The position numbers and the translations under genes were made by a program. Below are positions 43,864 through 55,789 of a stretch of 64,000 nt of DNA, one piece after another. How positions within the stretch are numbered: position 1 is the stretch's first letter; every line of letters starts with the position of its first letter. Under the pieces are notes generated by a model. The model had not been told where the DNA came from, did no database searches, and saw nothing but the letters and a program-made list of their open reading frames with translations. The DNA comes from Microbacterium esteraromaticum (lineage in GTDB: Bacteria > Actinomycetota > Actinomycetes > Actinomycetales > Microbacteriaceae): the NCBI RefSeq assembly GCF_016907315.1, contig NZ_JAFBBS010000001.1:744001-808000 (forward strand). The letters are read 5' to 3'.

Positions 43864-44835
43864 TCAGTCGACCAGAGGTGAGGAGACCTCCAGCTTGTCG
43901 TTGTCGATGAGCCATTTGACGGACTCGAAGACCGTGTCCGCGGCGGAGTGCTGAGGGACGTAGCCGAGGAGGCGATGTGCCTTCTCGGTGGTGACGAAAT
44001 GGCTGCGGACGAGATGGTCCCAGCTGAGGTCCGCGTTTCTCGCCCCGACATCGGCTCGGAACTCGTCCCAGGTGACGGATTCCAGCGTCGCGGACTTGCC
44101 GAACCAGGAGGCTGCCGCCGCCGCGTAGCCGCGGACGGTGAGGGCGTCATTCGCGGTGATGAAGAAGTCTTCTCCCGAAGCCGCCTCGCGGTTGTTCACG
44201 GCGAGCTCGAAAGCGAGGGCAACGTCATCGGCGTGCACGTGTGCCATCGACTCCGCACCGAGCCCAGGGATGGGCAGCGCTTCGCCGGCGGCGAGCTTCT
44301 GCCAGACGCGAGCGTCAAGGTTTCCGGTCGGTCCGATGGGCTCCCAGCCGGGCCCGCTGATGTGGCCCGGGTGGATGGTCGTTGTGGCCACTCCGCTCTC
44401 CGCGGTCTCTGCCTTGAGCATGCGAGCGATGTCGTGCTTGGCAACGCCGTACTCGCCGAACGGCGCGGGGGCGTTGTCCTCGGACATCGGAAGCACTTGA
44501 CTGGGACCGGCTCGCCAGATGGATCCGCAGAACAGGTAGTGGCCGACGTTTCCGCGCAAGCGCTCCACGAGCGTCGTGGCGGATTCGAGCGTGAAGCATA
44601 CGAGGTCGATGACGACGTCGGCGCTCAGCTCGACGACACGGTCGGCGAATACGCCCTGCGCGTCTTCCTTCTCCCGGTCTGCGGCCACTTGGGCAACGTG
44701 CCGCCACTCGGCGGAGTCCGTGTAGGGCTCGGAGGTGCCTCGGCTGATGTTGATCACCTCGTGTCCGGCTCGCACAAGTCGAGGGATGAGGAAGGATCCG
44801 ATGTGGCCCGAGCCACCGATGACCAGCACACGCAT
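43864..44835 (-). CDS. NAD-dependent epimerase/dehydratase family protein
   Basis: A 323-residue extended-SDR protein: VLVIGGSGHIGSFLIPRL binds NAD(P) and the catalytic Y-x-x-x-K is YGVAKHD. The domain TTIHPGHISGPGWEPIGP is as in sugar-nucleotide epimerase-like proteins of actinobacteria. AGGAG lies 7 nt before the ATG at 44835; a longer in-frame start at 44916 adds a low-complexity tail and is rejected. A likely -10 box (TATGCT) lies at 44912-44917 on this strand. Substrate unknown. Confidence 0.88.
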   Translation of the reverse strand: MRVLVIGGSGHIGSFLIPRLVRAGHEVINISRGTSEPYTDSAEWRHVAQVAADREKEDAQGVFADRVVELSADVVIDLVCFTLESATTLVERLRGNVGHYLFCGSIWRAGPSQVLPMSEDNAPAPFGEYGVAKHDIARMLKAETAESGVATTTIHPGHISGPGWEPIGPTGNLDARVWQKLAAGEALPIPGLGAESMAHVHADDVALAFELAVNNREAASGEDFFITANDALTVRGYAAAAASWFGKSATLESVTWDEFRADVGARNADLSWDHLVRSHFVTTEKAHRLLGYVPQHSAADTVFESVKWLIDNDKLEVSSPLVD

Positions 44836-45185
44836 GAGTTGTCTCCTACTGGTTCGTCGTGGGGATGGCGTCGTCGTCCGCGGTCTGTGCGAGGCGGACG
44901 GTGGTGTCGGAAGCATATCCAGTACCGGTGAGATCTGTACCGATCGGCGTCATCCGACGCGGCACTGATCGCTCAGCCGACCGGCTGCAGAAGAGAGGGA
45001 TCAGTGGTGGCGACGGGTCGGGAGTTGTTGACCCTGCAGTCGACGATGTGTTCCCGGATGGTGCTCGCGACGTCCGATGAGGTGTGCTCGAGCATCGCGA
45101 GAGCCTCGACCTTCGCGGTGCCGGTGAGCTTCTCCGGCGACAGCCACACAAAATGGCCATGGAGCGGCGTCCTCGCTGAAGTCGC
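44836..45185. other. About 350-bp stretch with no convincing gene
   Basis: This gap between the epimerase gene and the nrdF terminator holds the epimerase promoter. A minus-strand frame at 44973-45170 encodes a protein-like but unrecognised sequence (ALAMLEHTSSDVASTIREHI), whose only ATG lies inside the nrdF terminator. It has no ribosome site and no recognisable domain. It could be the tail of a decayed regulator or chance. I see no repeat or RNA gene. Confidence 0.4.
44912..44917 (-). promoter_or_regulatory. -10 box for the epimerase gene
   Basis: TATGCT read on the minus strand, 77 bp upstream of the start codon. Nearby TACCGG and GTACCG elements at 44932-44943 may be part of an operator. 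Confidence 0.4.
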
Positions 45186-45225
45186 AAGAAGGGCCGCGGA
45201 ATTGAACAATTCCGCGGCCCTTCTT
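45186..45225 (-). terminator. nrdHIEF operon terminator
   Basis: AAGAAGGGCCGCGGAATTG (45186-45204) pairs perfectly over 19 bp with 45207-45225, loop of 2 nt, 46 bp after the nrdF stop, with U-rich tail on the minus strand. The strongest hairpin in the window. Confidence 0.9.
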
Positions 45226-45271
45226 AGGTCACACATGGCTTGTGAAGGATCACAGCCGATCTACGGACAGA

Positions 45272-48430
<3,159 letters not shown>

Positions 48431-48449
<19 letters not shown>

Positions 48450-48865
48450 CGTTCCAATCCGTCGCTTACGCGATCGACGTCGTCCTGCGTGCCGAATACC
48501 TCGAACCGATACAAGTGCGGCACGTTGCACTTTCGGCTGATGATCTCGCCGGCGAGGCAGAACGCCTCGCCGAAGTTCGTGTTGCCCGCGGAGATCACTC
48601 CGCGGATGTGGCGCCGGTTGCGCTCATCGTTGAGGAACCGGATGACCTGCTTGGGGACCGCCCCCTTCTCCTCGCCGCGCCCCTGCCCGCCCCCGTAGGT
48701 CGGGGTGACGAGGACGAACGGCTCGTCGATGACGAGCGGATCCTCGGTGCGGTGCAGGGGGATGCGACGGGCGGGCAGTCCGAGCTTCTCGATGAATCGT
48801 GCGGTGTTGCCGGACACGCTCGAGAAGTAGACCAGGAGCGGCACCGCGGTCGCGACAGCGCTCAT
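48431..48865 (-). CDS. nrdI: NrdI flavodoxin, class Ib RNR activator
   Basis: A 144-residue flavodoxin-like protein: [19 protein letters not shown] binds the FMN phosphate, [29 protein letters not shown] and [18 protein letters not shown] surround the isoalloxazine. NrdI supplies oxidant to assemble the dimanganese-tyrosyl radical in NrdF. It sits between nrdH and nrdE as in other actinobacteria, 10 bp after nrdH. Confidence 0.96.
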
Positions 48866-48875
48866 GGTCGGCGGC

Positions 48876-49109
48876 TTACGCGAGACGGGCGGCGAGCTCG
48901 TCGATCTTGTCGGGACGGAAGCCCGACCAGTGGTCCTCGTCGGTGACGACGACGGGCGCCTGCATGTAGCCGAGCGCCTTGACCTGCTCGAGCGCCGAGG
49001 CGTCCTCAGAGAGGTCGTGGATCTCGTACTCGATGCCCTTGGCGTCGAGGGCGCGGTAGGTCGCGTTGCACTGCACGCAGGAAGGCTTGGTGTAGACCGT
49101 GATCGACAT
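48876..49109 (-). CDS. nrdH: Glutaredoxin-like NrdH
   Basis: A 77-residue thioredoxin-fold electron donor for the class Ib reductase. The redox motif is CVQC in [17 protein letters not shown]; the C-terminal [11 protein letters not shown] is the NrdH signature distinguishing it from glutaredoxins. First gene of the operon. Ribosome site is weak. Expression probably controlled by NrdR at the boxes upstream. Confidence 0.97.
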   Translation of the reverse strand: MSITVYTKPSCVQCNATYRALDAKGIEYEIHDLSEDASALEQVKALGYMQAPVVVTDEDHWSGFRPDKIDELAARLA

Positions 49110-49171
49110 GGTGATGTCTGATTCCCCTCTAATCCAGGTGGTTTTCCCGACAGGCCCCCGCCGGGACTTCA

Positions 49172-49187
49172 ATACTACATATGGGGA
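49172..49187. promoter_or_regulatory. Putative NrdR box 1
   Basis: ATACTACATATGGGGA matches about 11 of 16 positions of the ACACWATATATWGTGT-type NrdR consensus, 63 bp upstream of nrdH. Confidence 0.5.
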
Positions 49188-49203
49188 CGGACATTGGAAG
49201 CGA

Positions 49204-49219
49204 CCACAAGGGGTAGTAG
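49204..49219. promoter_or_regulatory. Putative NrdR box 2
   Basis: CCACAAGGGGTAGTAG, weaker (about 9 of 16), begins 32 bp from box 1, the three-helical-turn spacing typical of paired NrdR boxes. The remainder of the 376-bp gap (49110-49485) contains the nrd promoter and the MFS promoter but no gene. Confidence 0.4.
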
Positions 49220-49473
49220 TTACATCCGTGTAGTTTTCCACTGCCTTCCCCAGATACAACACAGGTTGTCCACCCTTTCTTCCACAGCCCGGCACCCTCG
49301 CAGAACCGGTTCGGACCGCGGATTCACGCGGCTCGAGTGAGCTCGTTGCAGATCCATCCACAGCCAGGACCGTACGCCTGGCCACCGACATCCGATTTCC
49401 TGTGGAGAAGCGTCTTCGGCGTGTCGCGGCGTGTCGCCGCAGCGCCTCCTCGCGTCGGCCGCTCGGCCCCGGA

Positions 49474-49479
49474 TAGCCT
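49474..49479 (+). promoter_or_regulatory. Leaderless -10 box for MFS gene
   Basis: TAGCCT ends 7 nt before the GTG at 49486. Confidence 0.5.
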
Positions 49480-49485
49480 CGTCTG

Positions 49486-50694
49486 GTGGCTGGCTATCGT
49501 GACCTTCTTCGCACTCCCGGCGTGGCGCGCATGATCGCCGCGCAGCTCGTCGCGCGCTTCCCCAACGGCATGACGAGCCTTGCGATCCTGCTGCACGTCG
49601 AGCAGCAGACCGAATCGTACGGCGCGGCGGGAATCGTGCTCGCCGCGGCCTCCGTCGGCCAGGCGGTGGCAGGGCCCGTCACGAGCCGCTGGATGGGCGC
49701 CTGGGGCATGCGACGCGTGCTCACGCTGACCCTCGCCGGGTGCGTGGTCGCGGTGCTCTGCCTCGCCCTGCTGCCCCTGAGCCTCGCCGGCTACATGGTG
49801 TTCGCGCTGCTCGCCGGACTCTCGACTCCGCCCGTGCAGGCCGCTGTGCGCACCATCTACCCCAAGCTCGTCAACGCCGGACAGCTCACGCCTCTGTTCT
49901 CGCTCGACGCCTCGCTGCAGGAGATCATCTGGATCGTCGCGCCGGTCGTGATCACGGTCGTCTCGACCCAGGTCGGCACCGTGCAGGGACTGCTGCTGGT
50001 CGCGGCGATCCTCGTGATGGGCGGTTCGTGGTTCATCCTCTCCCCCGAGGTCGGCCGCGTGCGCATCCCGCGCAGCCGCCGCGCGTTCGGCCGCGTCGTG
50101 CTGAAGCCGCCGGTGATGCTGGCGACGGTCATCGGGTTCCTGCTCATCGGCGCGTGCGCAGCCGTCGAGGTCGGAGTCGTCGCGACGTTCGGGCACGGCG
50201 GCCTCGAGGCGGGCCTGGTGCTCGCCGTCTTCTCGGTCGGCAGCCTGGTGGGCGGACTCGCATTCGGGCACATCCCGATCGGCCCCTGGGCGATGGCCCG
50301 CCGCCTGCTCATCGTCACGATCGGTCTCGCTCTGACGATGGTGTCGCTGAACATCTTCTGGCTGGGCGGCACGCTCGTGCTCGCCGGCGTCGGCATCGCG
50401 CCCGCCCTCGCCGTGCTGTTCGCGATCACCACCGCGAGCGTCAAGTTCAGCGAGACGGCCGAGGCATTCGGATGGGCCGGCACGGGTCAGCTCATCGGAG
50501 CCGCGGCTGGCTCCGCCGTCGCCGGCATCCTCATCGACCAGTCCGGCCCGCAGGGCGCCTACCTCGCGGCCGCCCTGTTCGCCGCCGTCGGACTCGCGGT
50601 CTCGATCGTCTTCGTCCGGGCCTTCCCCGACCTGCGTCACCGCGACCCCGCGCCGTACCCCGACACCGAGCCGATCCAGACCGCCCGCCTCTAG
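49486..50694 (+). CDS. MFS transporter
   Basis: A 402-residue permease of 12 helices. It starts VAGYRDLLRTPGVARMIAAQLVARFPNGM, typical of actinobacterial MFS proteins of the YbhN/DHA-like group, and GPVTSRWMGAWGMRRVL is the cytoplasmic loop 2-3 motif. The GTG at 49486 fits the leaderless promoter and the family N-terminus. It lies head to head with nrdH but far from it. Its TAG stop codon is part of the -10 box of the next gene. Substrate unknown. Confidence 0.9.
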   Translation: MAGYRDLLRTPGVARMIAAQLVARFPNGMTSLAILLHVEQQTESYGAAGIVLAAASVGQAVAGPVTSRWMGAWGMRRVLTLTLAGCVVAVLCLALLPLSLAGYMVFALLAGLSTPPVQAAVRTIYPKLVNAGQLTPLFSLDASLQEIIWIVAPVVITVVSTQVGTVQGLLLVAAILVMGGSWFILSPEVGRVRIPRSRRAFGRVVLKPPVMLATVIGFLLIGACAAVEVGVVATFGHGGLEAGLVLAVFSVGSLVGGLAFGHIPIGPWAMARRLLIVTIGLALTMVSLNIFWLGGTLVLAGVGIAPALAVLFAITTASVKFSETAEAFGWAGTGQLIGAAAGSAVAGILIDQSGPQGAYLAAALFAAVGLAVSIVFVRAFPDLRHRDPAPYPDTEPIQTARL

Positions 50695-50697
50695 GCT
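50692..50697 (+). promoter_or_regulatory. Leaderless -10 box overlapping MFS stop codon
   Basis: TAGGCT begins with the TAG stop of the MFS gene and ends 7 nt before the GTG at 50704. Confidence 0.5.
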
Positions 50698-50703
50698 GGT
50701 GGC

Positions 50704-51453
50704 GTGCCTGCACCCCTCACCCTTCCTCGCCTGGTCTGGGGCGACGGCCCCCGTCGCGCCCTGCTCGTCCACGGTCTCGGATCATCCGCCGCGCTGATGT
50801 GGCGCATCGGATCCGCACTGGCTGATGCCGGGTGGCAGGCCACCGCGGTCGACCTGCGCGGTCACGGCGACGCGCCTCGCGCGCTCGACTACACGGTCGC
50901 CGCGTACGGCGCAGACCTCGCCGCCGTGCGCCCGGAGGGCGGCGGAGAGTGGGATGCCGTGATCGGCCACTCCCTGGGCGGCGCGTCGACCGTGGTGGCG
51001 GCGACCACGGCATCCGGATGGGCGAGACGACTCGTGCTGATCGACCCGGCGATCCACGTCGCGGGACGCGACGAGGGGATCATCCGGCGCAGTCAGAAGC
51101 GCGCCTTCGCCTCCCCCGACGTCGAGTCGGTGCGCGCCGAGCACCCGGACTGGCACCCGCACGACGTGGAGCTGAAGGTGGATGCTGTGCTGCGGGCGAG
51201 CCGCTGGGCGGTAGAGCAGACCAGCGCGCAGAACGATCCGTGGGACGTACGCGCGCAGGCTGCGCAGCTCAGCATCCCGACCCACATCGTCGGCGCCGAC
51301 CCCGGCGTCTACAGCCTTTTCACCGGCGAACTGGCCGAGTCCGTGCTCGAGAACCCGAACATCACCATGTCGGTCGTGCCGGATGCCGGTCATTCTCCTC
51401 ACCGCGATCGCCCTGAGGAGACGATCCGGCAGATCCTGGAGGCCATCTCATGA
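50704..51453 (+). CDS. Alpha/beta hydrolase
   Basis: A 249-residue alpha/beta-hydrolase. Oxyanion region LLVHGLGSSAALMW, nucleophile elbow GHSLGG, acid in VLIDPAIHV region, and catalytic His in PDAGHSPHRDRPEE near the C-terminus. No signal. Substrate unknown; esterase or lactonase-like. ATGA overlap with the acyl-CoA dehydrogenase gene suggests co-function in acid or ester catabolism. Confidence 0.92.
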   Translation: MPAPLTLPRLVWGDGPRRALLVHGLGSSAALMWRIGSALADAGWQATAVDLRGHGDAPRALDYTVAAYGADLAAVRPEGGGEWDAVIGHSLGGASTVVAATTASGWARRLVLIDPAIHVAGRDEGIIRRSQKRAFASPDVESVRAEHPDWHPHDVELKVDAVLRASRWAVEQTSAQNDPWDVRAQAAQLSIPTHIVGADPGVYSLFTGELAESVLENPNITMSVVPDAGHSPHRDRPEETIRQILEAIS

Positions 51454-52625
51454 GCGCACCCGAACGCGACGGCTTCGACCCTGCTCGCCATCTGCCCGAT
51501 GAGCTGCTCGAGCGCATCCGCGAGCGGGCGGCCGTGCATGACCGCGAGAACACGTTCCCGCAGCACGACCTCGACGAGCTGCGTGCGGCCGGATACCTGT
51601 CGATCCTCGTCCCCCGCGAGCTCGGCGGCGCCGGACTCGGTCTCGCCGATGCGGCCGTTCTGCAGCAGCGCCTGGCGTCGGCGGCACCCGCGACGGCGCT
51701 CGCGATCAACATGCATCTCGTGTGGACGGGTGTCGCGAAGGTGTTCAGCGACCGCGGGGTCCCCGGTCTCGAGTTCGTGCAGCGCGGCGCTGTGGCCGGT
51801 GAGGTCTTCGCATTCGGCATCAGCGAGGGCGGCAACGATCTCGTGCTGTTCGGCAGCGACACGTCGGCGGACCCTCAAGATGACGGCGGCTACGCGTTCA
51901 CCGGCACGAAGATCTTCACCTCTCTCGCGCCGGTCTGGACGAAGCTGGGCCTGCACGGGCTCGACACGACGAGTCCGGATGCTCCGAAACTGGTGTTCGC
52001 GTTCATCGACCGCACCGAGGCGGTGACCACGAGCGACGACTGGGACACCCTCGGCATGCGCGGCACGCAAAGTCGCACGACCCGCCTGGACGGCGCGGTC
52101 GCCGCACCCGAGCAGGTGGTGCGCCGGATCGACCCCGGCCCCAATCCTGACCCGATCGTCTTCGGCATATTCAGCGTGTTCGAGATCCTGCTGGCGTCCG
52201 TCTACACCGGCATCGCGCGGCGCGGCCTCGACCTCGCCGTCGAGGCGGCGAAGAGCCGGCGCTCGAAGAAGACCGGCACGTCGTACAGTCAGGATCCGGA
52301 CATCCGCTGGCGCATCGCCGACATGGCTCTCGCGTACGACGCGCTGCCGCCGCAGATCTCCGCTCTCGCTCGCGACGTCGACGAGCTCGCCGACCACGGC
52401 GCGCGCTGGTTCACGCTGTTGTCGGGGCTGAAGCACCGCGCCGTCGTGATGGCGAAGCAGGTGGTCGATGAGGCGATGCTCGTCGCGGGCGGCGGGTCGT
52501 ACTTCTCGTCGAATGAGCTCTCCCGGCTGTACCGCGATGTGCTGGCCGGCATGTTCCATCCCTCGGATCCCGAATCGGCGCATTCCGCCGCCGCATCCGC
52601 ATGGCTGGGGCCGATCGAGGGCTGA
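51450..52625 (+). CDS. Acyl-CoA dehydrogenase family protein
   Basis: A 391-residue flavoprotein. LRAAGYLSILVPRELGGAGLGLADAAVLQQRLA is the N-terminal helical domain, FAFGISEGGNDLVLFGSDTSA and YAFTGTKIFTSLAPVWTKL the beta domain that binds FAD, then a C-terminal four-helix bundle. The usual catalytic Glu position is not evident and the sequence resembles flavin-dependent monooxygenases of the DszC/HsaA-like branch as much as classical dehydrogenases. Two-gene operon with the hydrolase. Confidence 0.88.
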   Translation: MSAPERDGFDPARHLPDELLERIRERAAVHDRENTFPQHDLDELRAAGYLSILVPRELGGAGLGLADAAVLQQRLASAAPATALAINMHLVWTGVAKVFSDRGVPGLEFVQRGAVAGEVFAFGISEGGNDLVLFGSDTSADPQDDGGYAFTGTKIFTSLAPVWTKLGLHGLDTTSPDAPKLVFAFIDRTEAVTTSDDWDTLGMRGTQSRTTRLDGAVAAPEQVVRRIDPGPNPDPIVFGIFSVFEILLASVYTGIARRGLDLAVEAAKSRRSKKTGTSYSQDPDIRWRIADMALAYDALPPQISALARDVDELADHGARWFTLLSGLKHRAVVMAKQVVDEAMLVAGGGSYFSSNELSRLYRDVLAGMFHPSDPESAHSAAASAWLGPIEG

Positions 52626-52662
52626 CAGCGGAGCCGATCGGGCCCGATGCCTTCGAATTCTG

Positions 52663-52697
52663 TTGTCTTCGTGTGCGTTCAGTGTCAATATCGACAC
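52663..52697 (+). promoter_or_regulatory. Promoter and inverted repeat of aminotransferase gene
   Basis: -35 TTGTCT (52663-52668), 17-bp spacer, -10 CAATAT (52686-52691), then the ATG at 52698: a complete leaderless promoter. The inverted repeat GTGTC-AATATC-GACAC (52682-52697) spans the -10 box, an obvious repressor site. Confidence 0.6.
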
Positions 52698-54065
52698 ATG
52701 GATACCGAACTGCAGCGGAAAGCGAAGGAACATCTCTGGATGCACTTCACTCGTCAGTCGACGATGGCGTCATCCGATGTTCCTGTGATCGTCAAGGGCG
52801 AGGGTCATCACATCTGGGACTCGACGGGCAAGAGGTACATCGACGGTCTCGCCGGCCTCTTCGTCGTGAACGCCGGTCACGGCAGGCGTCGTCTCGCCGA
52901 GGCAGCGGCCGCGCAGGCCCAGGAGCTGGCCTTCTTCCCGCTCTGGTCGTACGCGCATCCCGCGGCGATCGAGCTCGCCGACCGGCTCGCGGCCGAGGCG
53001 CCTGGCGACCTCGACCGGGTGTTCTTCTCGACCAGCGGCAGCGAGGCCGTCGAGACGGCGTTCAAGCTCGCCAAGCAGTACTGGCGCCTGCGCGGCCGGC
53101 CAGGCAAGCACAAGGTGCTCTCGCGGGCGATCGCCTACCACGGCACGACACAGGGCGCCCTGGCGATCACGGGCATCCCGGCCATGAAGGAGATGTTCGA
53201 GCCGGTCACCCCTGGCGGCTTCCGCGTGCCGAACACCAACATCTACCGCGCCGACGAGATGGGGGCGCCGACCGACCCCGACGCCTTCTCGAAGTGGGCG
53301 GCGGATCGGATCGAGGAGATGATCCTGTTCGAGGGGCCGGACACGGTCGCCGCGATCTTCCTCGAGCCGGTGCAGAACTCCGGCGGGTGCTTCCCGCCGC
53401 CTCCGGGATACTTCCAGCGCGTGCGCGAGATCTGCGACCGCCATGACGTGCTGCTCGTGTCGGACGAGGTGATCTGCGCTTTCGGTCGCGTCGGCCGCAC
53501 CTTCGCATGCGACGCGTTCGGCTACGTGCCCGACATGATCACCTGCGCGAAGGGGATGACGAGCGGCTACTCCCCCATCGGCGCGACCATCATCTCGAGC
53601 CGCATCTACGAGCCGTTCGCGCAGGGTGACACGTTCTTCCCGCACGGATACACGTTCGGCGGGCATCCGGTATCGGCCGCCGTCGCGATGGCGAACCTCG
53701 ACATCTTCGAGGAGGAGGGGCTCAATGCCCACGTGCGGGAGAACTCGCCGCTGTTCCGCGCAGAGCTCGAGACCCTTCTCGACCTGCCGATCGTCGGCGA
53801 CGTGCGCGGCGAGGGCTACTTCTTCGGCATCGAGTTGGTGAAGGACAAGGCGACCAAGCAGACGTTCGATGCGGACGAGTCCGAGCGGCTGCTGCGCGGC
53901 TTCCTGTCGAAGGCGCTCTTCGACGCCGGCTTGTACTGCCGAGCCGACGACCGCGGCGACCCCGTGATCCAGCTCGCGCCGCCGCTGACCGTCGGTCCCG
54001 CCGAGTTCCGTGAGATCGGCGACATCCTGCGTGGGGTGCTCGGCGAGGCCGCTCGCATCATCTGA
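52698..54065 (+). CDS. Class III aminotransferase, polyamine/omega-amino acid type
   Basis: A 455-residue PLP enzyme. RYIDGLAGLFVVNAGHGRRRLAEA begins the fold, FFSTSGSEAVETAFKLAKQYWR binds the phosphate, YHGTTQGAL stacks on PLP, LVSDEVICAFGRVGRTFACD holds the Asp, and ITCAKGMTSGYSPIGA the Schiff-base Lys. This is the omega-aminotransferase profile used on putrescine, beta-alanine or similar amines with pyruvate. ATG 52698 is preferred over an earlier one at 52647 because of the leaderless promoter and MDTELQRKAKEHLWMHFTRQ. Head-to-tail convergent with the polyamine-type transporter operon. Confidence 0.92.
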   Translation: MDTELQRKAKEHLWMHFTRQSTMASSDVPVIVKGEGHHIWDSTGKRYIDGLAGLFVVNAGHGRRRLAEAAAAQAQELAFFPLWSYAHPAAIELADRLAAEAPGDLDRVFFSTSGSEAVETAFKLAKQYWRLRGRPGKHKVLSRAIAYHGTTQGALAITGIPAMKEMFEPVTPGGFRVPNTNIYRADEMGAPTDPDAFSKWAADRIEEMILFEGPDTVAAIFLEPVQNSGGCFPPPPGYFQRVREICDRHDVLLVSDEVICAFGRVGRTFACDAFGYVPDMITCAKGMTSGYSPIGATIISSRIYEPFAQGDTFFPHGYTFGGHPVSAAVAMANLDIFEEEGLNAHVRENSPLFRAELETLLDLPIVGDVRGEGYFFGIELVKDKATKQTFDADESERLLRGFLSKALFDAGLYCRADDRGDPVIQLAPPLTVGPAEFREIGDILRGVLGEAARII

Positions 54066-54129
54066 CCCGCCCGGCAGACGTCTGGGCAGAGAAGGGCGAA
54101 GGCGGGGCGCAGGGCAGCCCGGGTGGGGC

Positions 54130-55788
54130 TCAGGCCTCGAAGACCCGCACGCCCTCGACCCAGGTCCCGAGAACGCGGGTGTCGCCGATCTGCTCTGGCT
54201 CGCCCTCGAACGGGTCGCGGTCGAGCAGTGCGAGGTCCGCCAGCATCCCGACGCGGATCACGCCGGTCTCGGGCAGGCTGTTCACCCGCGCCGACCCCGC
54301 CGTGTAGGCCTGCAGTGCCGTGCCCAGGTCGAGCGCCTGCTCGGGCAGGAACGGCGGGTAGTCGCCCTCCCATTCCGAGGGAGCCGAGCGCCGGTTTACC
54401 GCCGTGTGGATCGCCGCCATCGGATCGGGCGTCGAGACCGACCAGTCGCTGCCCGCGGCGAGCGGCGCGCCCGAACGCAGCAGATCGCCGAACGGATACT
54501 GCCAGCTGGAGCGCGTCTCGCCGAGGAAGGGCAGCGTCAGGTCGACCATCTGCGGCTCGAGGGTCGCCCAGAGCATCTGCATGTTCGCCGTCACGCCGAG
54601 CCGGCGGAAGCGCGGCACGTCGTCGGGATGCACGACCTGGATGTGCGAGATGTGGTGCGGGTTGCCGAGCGGGCCGTTGCGTCGCAGCGCGGTCTCGACC
54701 GCGTCGAGGCATTCGCGGACCGCCCTGTCGCCGATGGCGTGGAAGTGCAGCGTGAAACCCAGCGCGTCCAGCCGCGCGGCGGCCTCGTTCAGCACCTCGG
54801 GATCGACGAAGGAGATGCCGGCGTTCTCGGTCGGATGCCCGTGTCCGTCGCAGTACGGCTCGAGCATCGACGCCGTGAAGTTCTCGGCCACGCCGTCCTG
54901 CATGATCTTGATGCTGGTCGCGGCGAACCGGCGGCCGCCCGCGGCGCTCTCCCGCATCGCGACGAGGTCGTCGATCTGCTCGAGTCCGCGCGTGCGGTCC
55001 CACCACAGCGATCCGACCACGCGTCCGGTGAGCTCGCCGGCTCGGTCGGCGGCGATGTACACCGGCAGGGGGTCGCCCGCATCGCTGTACTGCGTGCCGA
55101 CGATCGCATCCTGCCAGGCGGTGATCCCGAACGAGTGCAGGTGGCGCTGCCCGACGGCGAGCGCCTCGCGCAGCCGCTCGTGCGGCTCTGGGGGCAGCAG
55201 CCGGTTGACGAGCGACATCGCGCCCTCGTGCAGCGTGCCCGAGGGCGCACCGGACGCATCCCGTTCGATGCGGCCGTCGTCGGGGTCGGGGGTTTCTCGT
55301 GTCACGCCCGCGAGTTCCAGCGCGCGGGAGTTCACCCACGCGCCGTGACCGTCACGGTTGGGCAGGAAGGCGGGTCGGTCGGGCACGACGCGGTCCAGCG
55401 CTTCGGCTGCCGGCGCGCCACCGGGGAAGGCCGACATCTGCCAGCCGCCGCCCAGCACCCACCCGTCGTCCGGATGCCCGGTCGCGTACTCCGCGATCCG
55501 CGCCAGGTACTCGTCCTGGGTCGACAGGCCGGCGAGGTCGCAGCGCAGCATGTCGAGCCCGCCCCAGAGCGGGTGCACGTGAGCATCTTGAAAGCCGGGA
55601 ACCAGCATCCGGCCCTCGAGGTCGACGATCTCGGTGCCAGGACCGATCAGCGCGACCGCCTCCCGGTCGAGGGCGACGATCCGGCCGTCGCGCACGGCGA
55701 CGGAGTCGGCGCGGGAGCGCGACGCGTCGGATAGGAAGACGCGGCCGCCGTAGGCGCCGCCCGTGAAGACGATGTCGGCCCGGGTCAT
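54130..55788 (-). CDS. YtcJ-like metal-dependent amidohydrolase
   Basis: A 552-residue amidohydrolase of the YtcJ/NfdA family. Metal ligands HVH in QDAHVHPLW, the carbamylated-Lys candidate in IKIMQDG, His in TLHFHAIGDRAV and HISHIQVV, Asp in GSDWSVSTPDP. Members hydrolyse formamides and other exocyclic amides. It is the last gene of the polyamine-type ABC operon, GGAGG upstream and 1 nt after the permease stop. It may release amine from an acylated substrate (inference). Confidence 0.9.
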   Translation of the reverse strand: MTRADIVFTGGAYGGRVFLSDASRSRADSVAVRDGRIVALDREAVALIGPGTEIVDLEGRMLVPGFQDAHVHPLWGGLDMLRCDLAGLSTQDEYLARIAEYATGHPDDGWVLGGGWQMSAFPGGAPAAEALDRVVPDRPAFLPNRDGHGAWVNSRALELAGVTRETPDPDDGRIERDASGAPSGTLHEGAMSLVNRLLPPEPHERLREALAVGQRHLHSFGITAWQDAIVGTQYSDAGDPLPVYIAADRAGELTGRVVGSLWWDRTRGLEQIDDLVAMRESAAGGRRFAATSIKIMQDGVAENFTASMLEPYCDGHGHPTENAGISFVDPEVLNEAAARLDALGFTLHFHAIGDRAVRECLDAVETALRRNGPLGNPHHISHIQVVHPDDVPRFRRLGVTANMQMLWATLEPQMVDLTLPFLGETRSSWQYPFGDLLRSGAPLAAGSDWSVSTPDPMAAIHTAVNRRSAPSEWEGDYPPFLPEQALDLGTALQAYTAGSARVNSLPETGVIRVGMLADLALLDRDPFEGEPEQIGDTRVLGTWVEGVRVFEA

Positions 55789-55789
55789 G

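Noticed and set aside
54010..55734. A 574-codon plus-strand frame opposite the amidohydrolase
   Set aside because: Antisense shadow; amidohydrolase metal motifs are clear on the minus strand.
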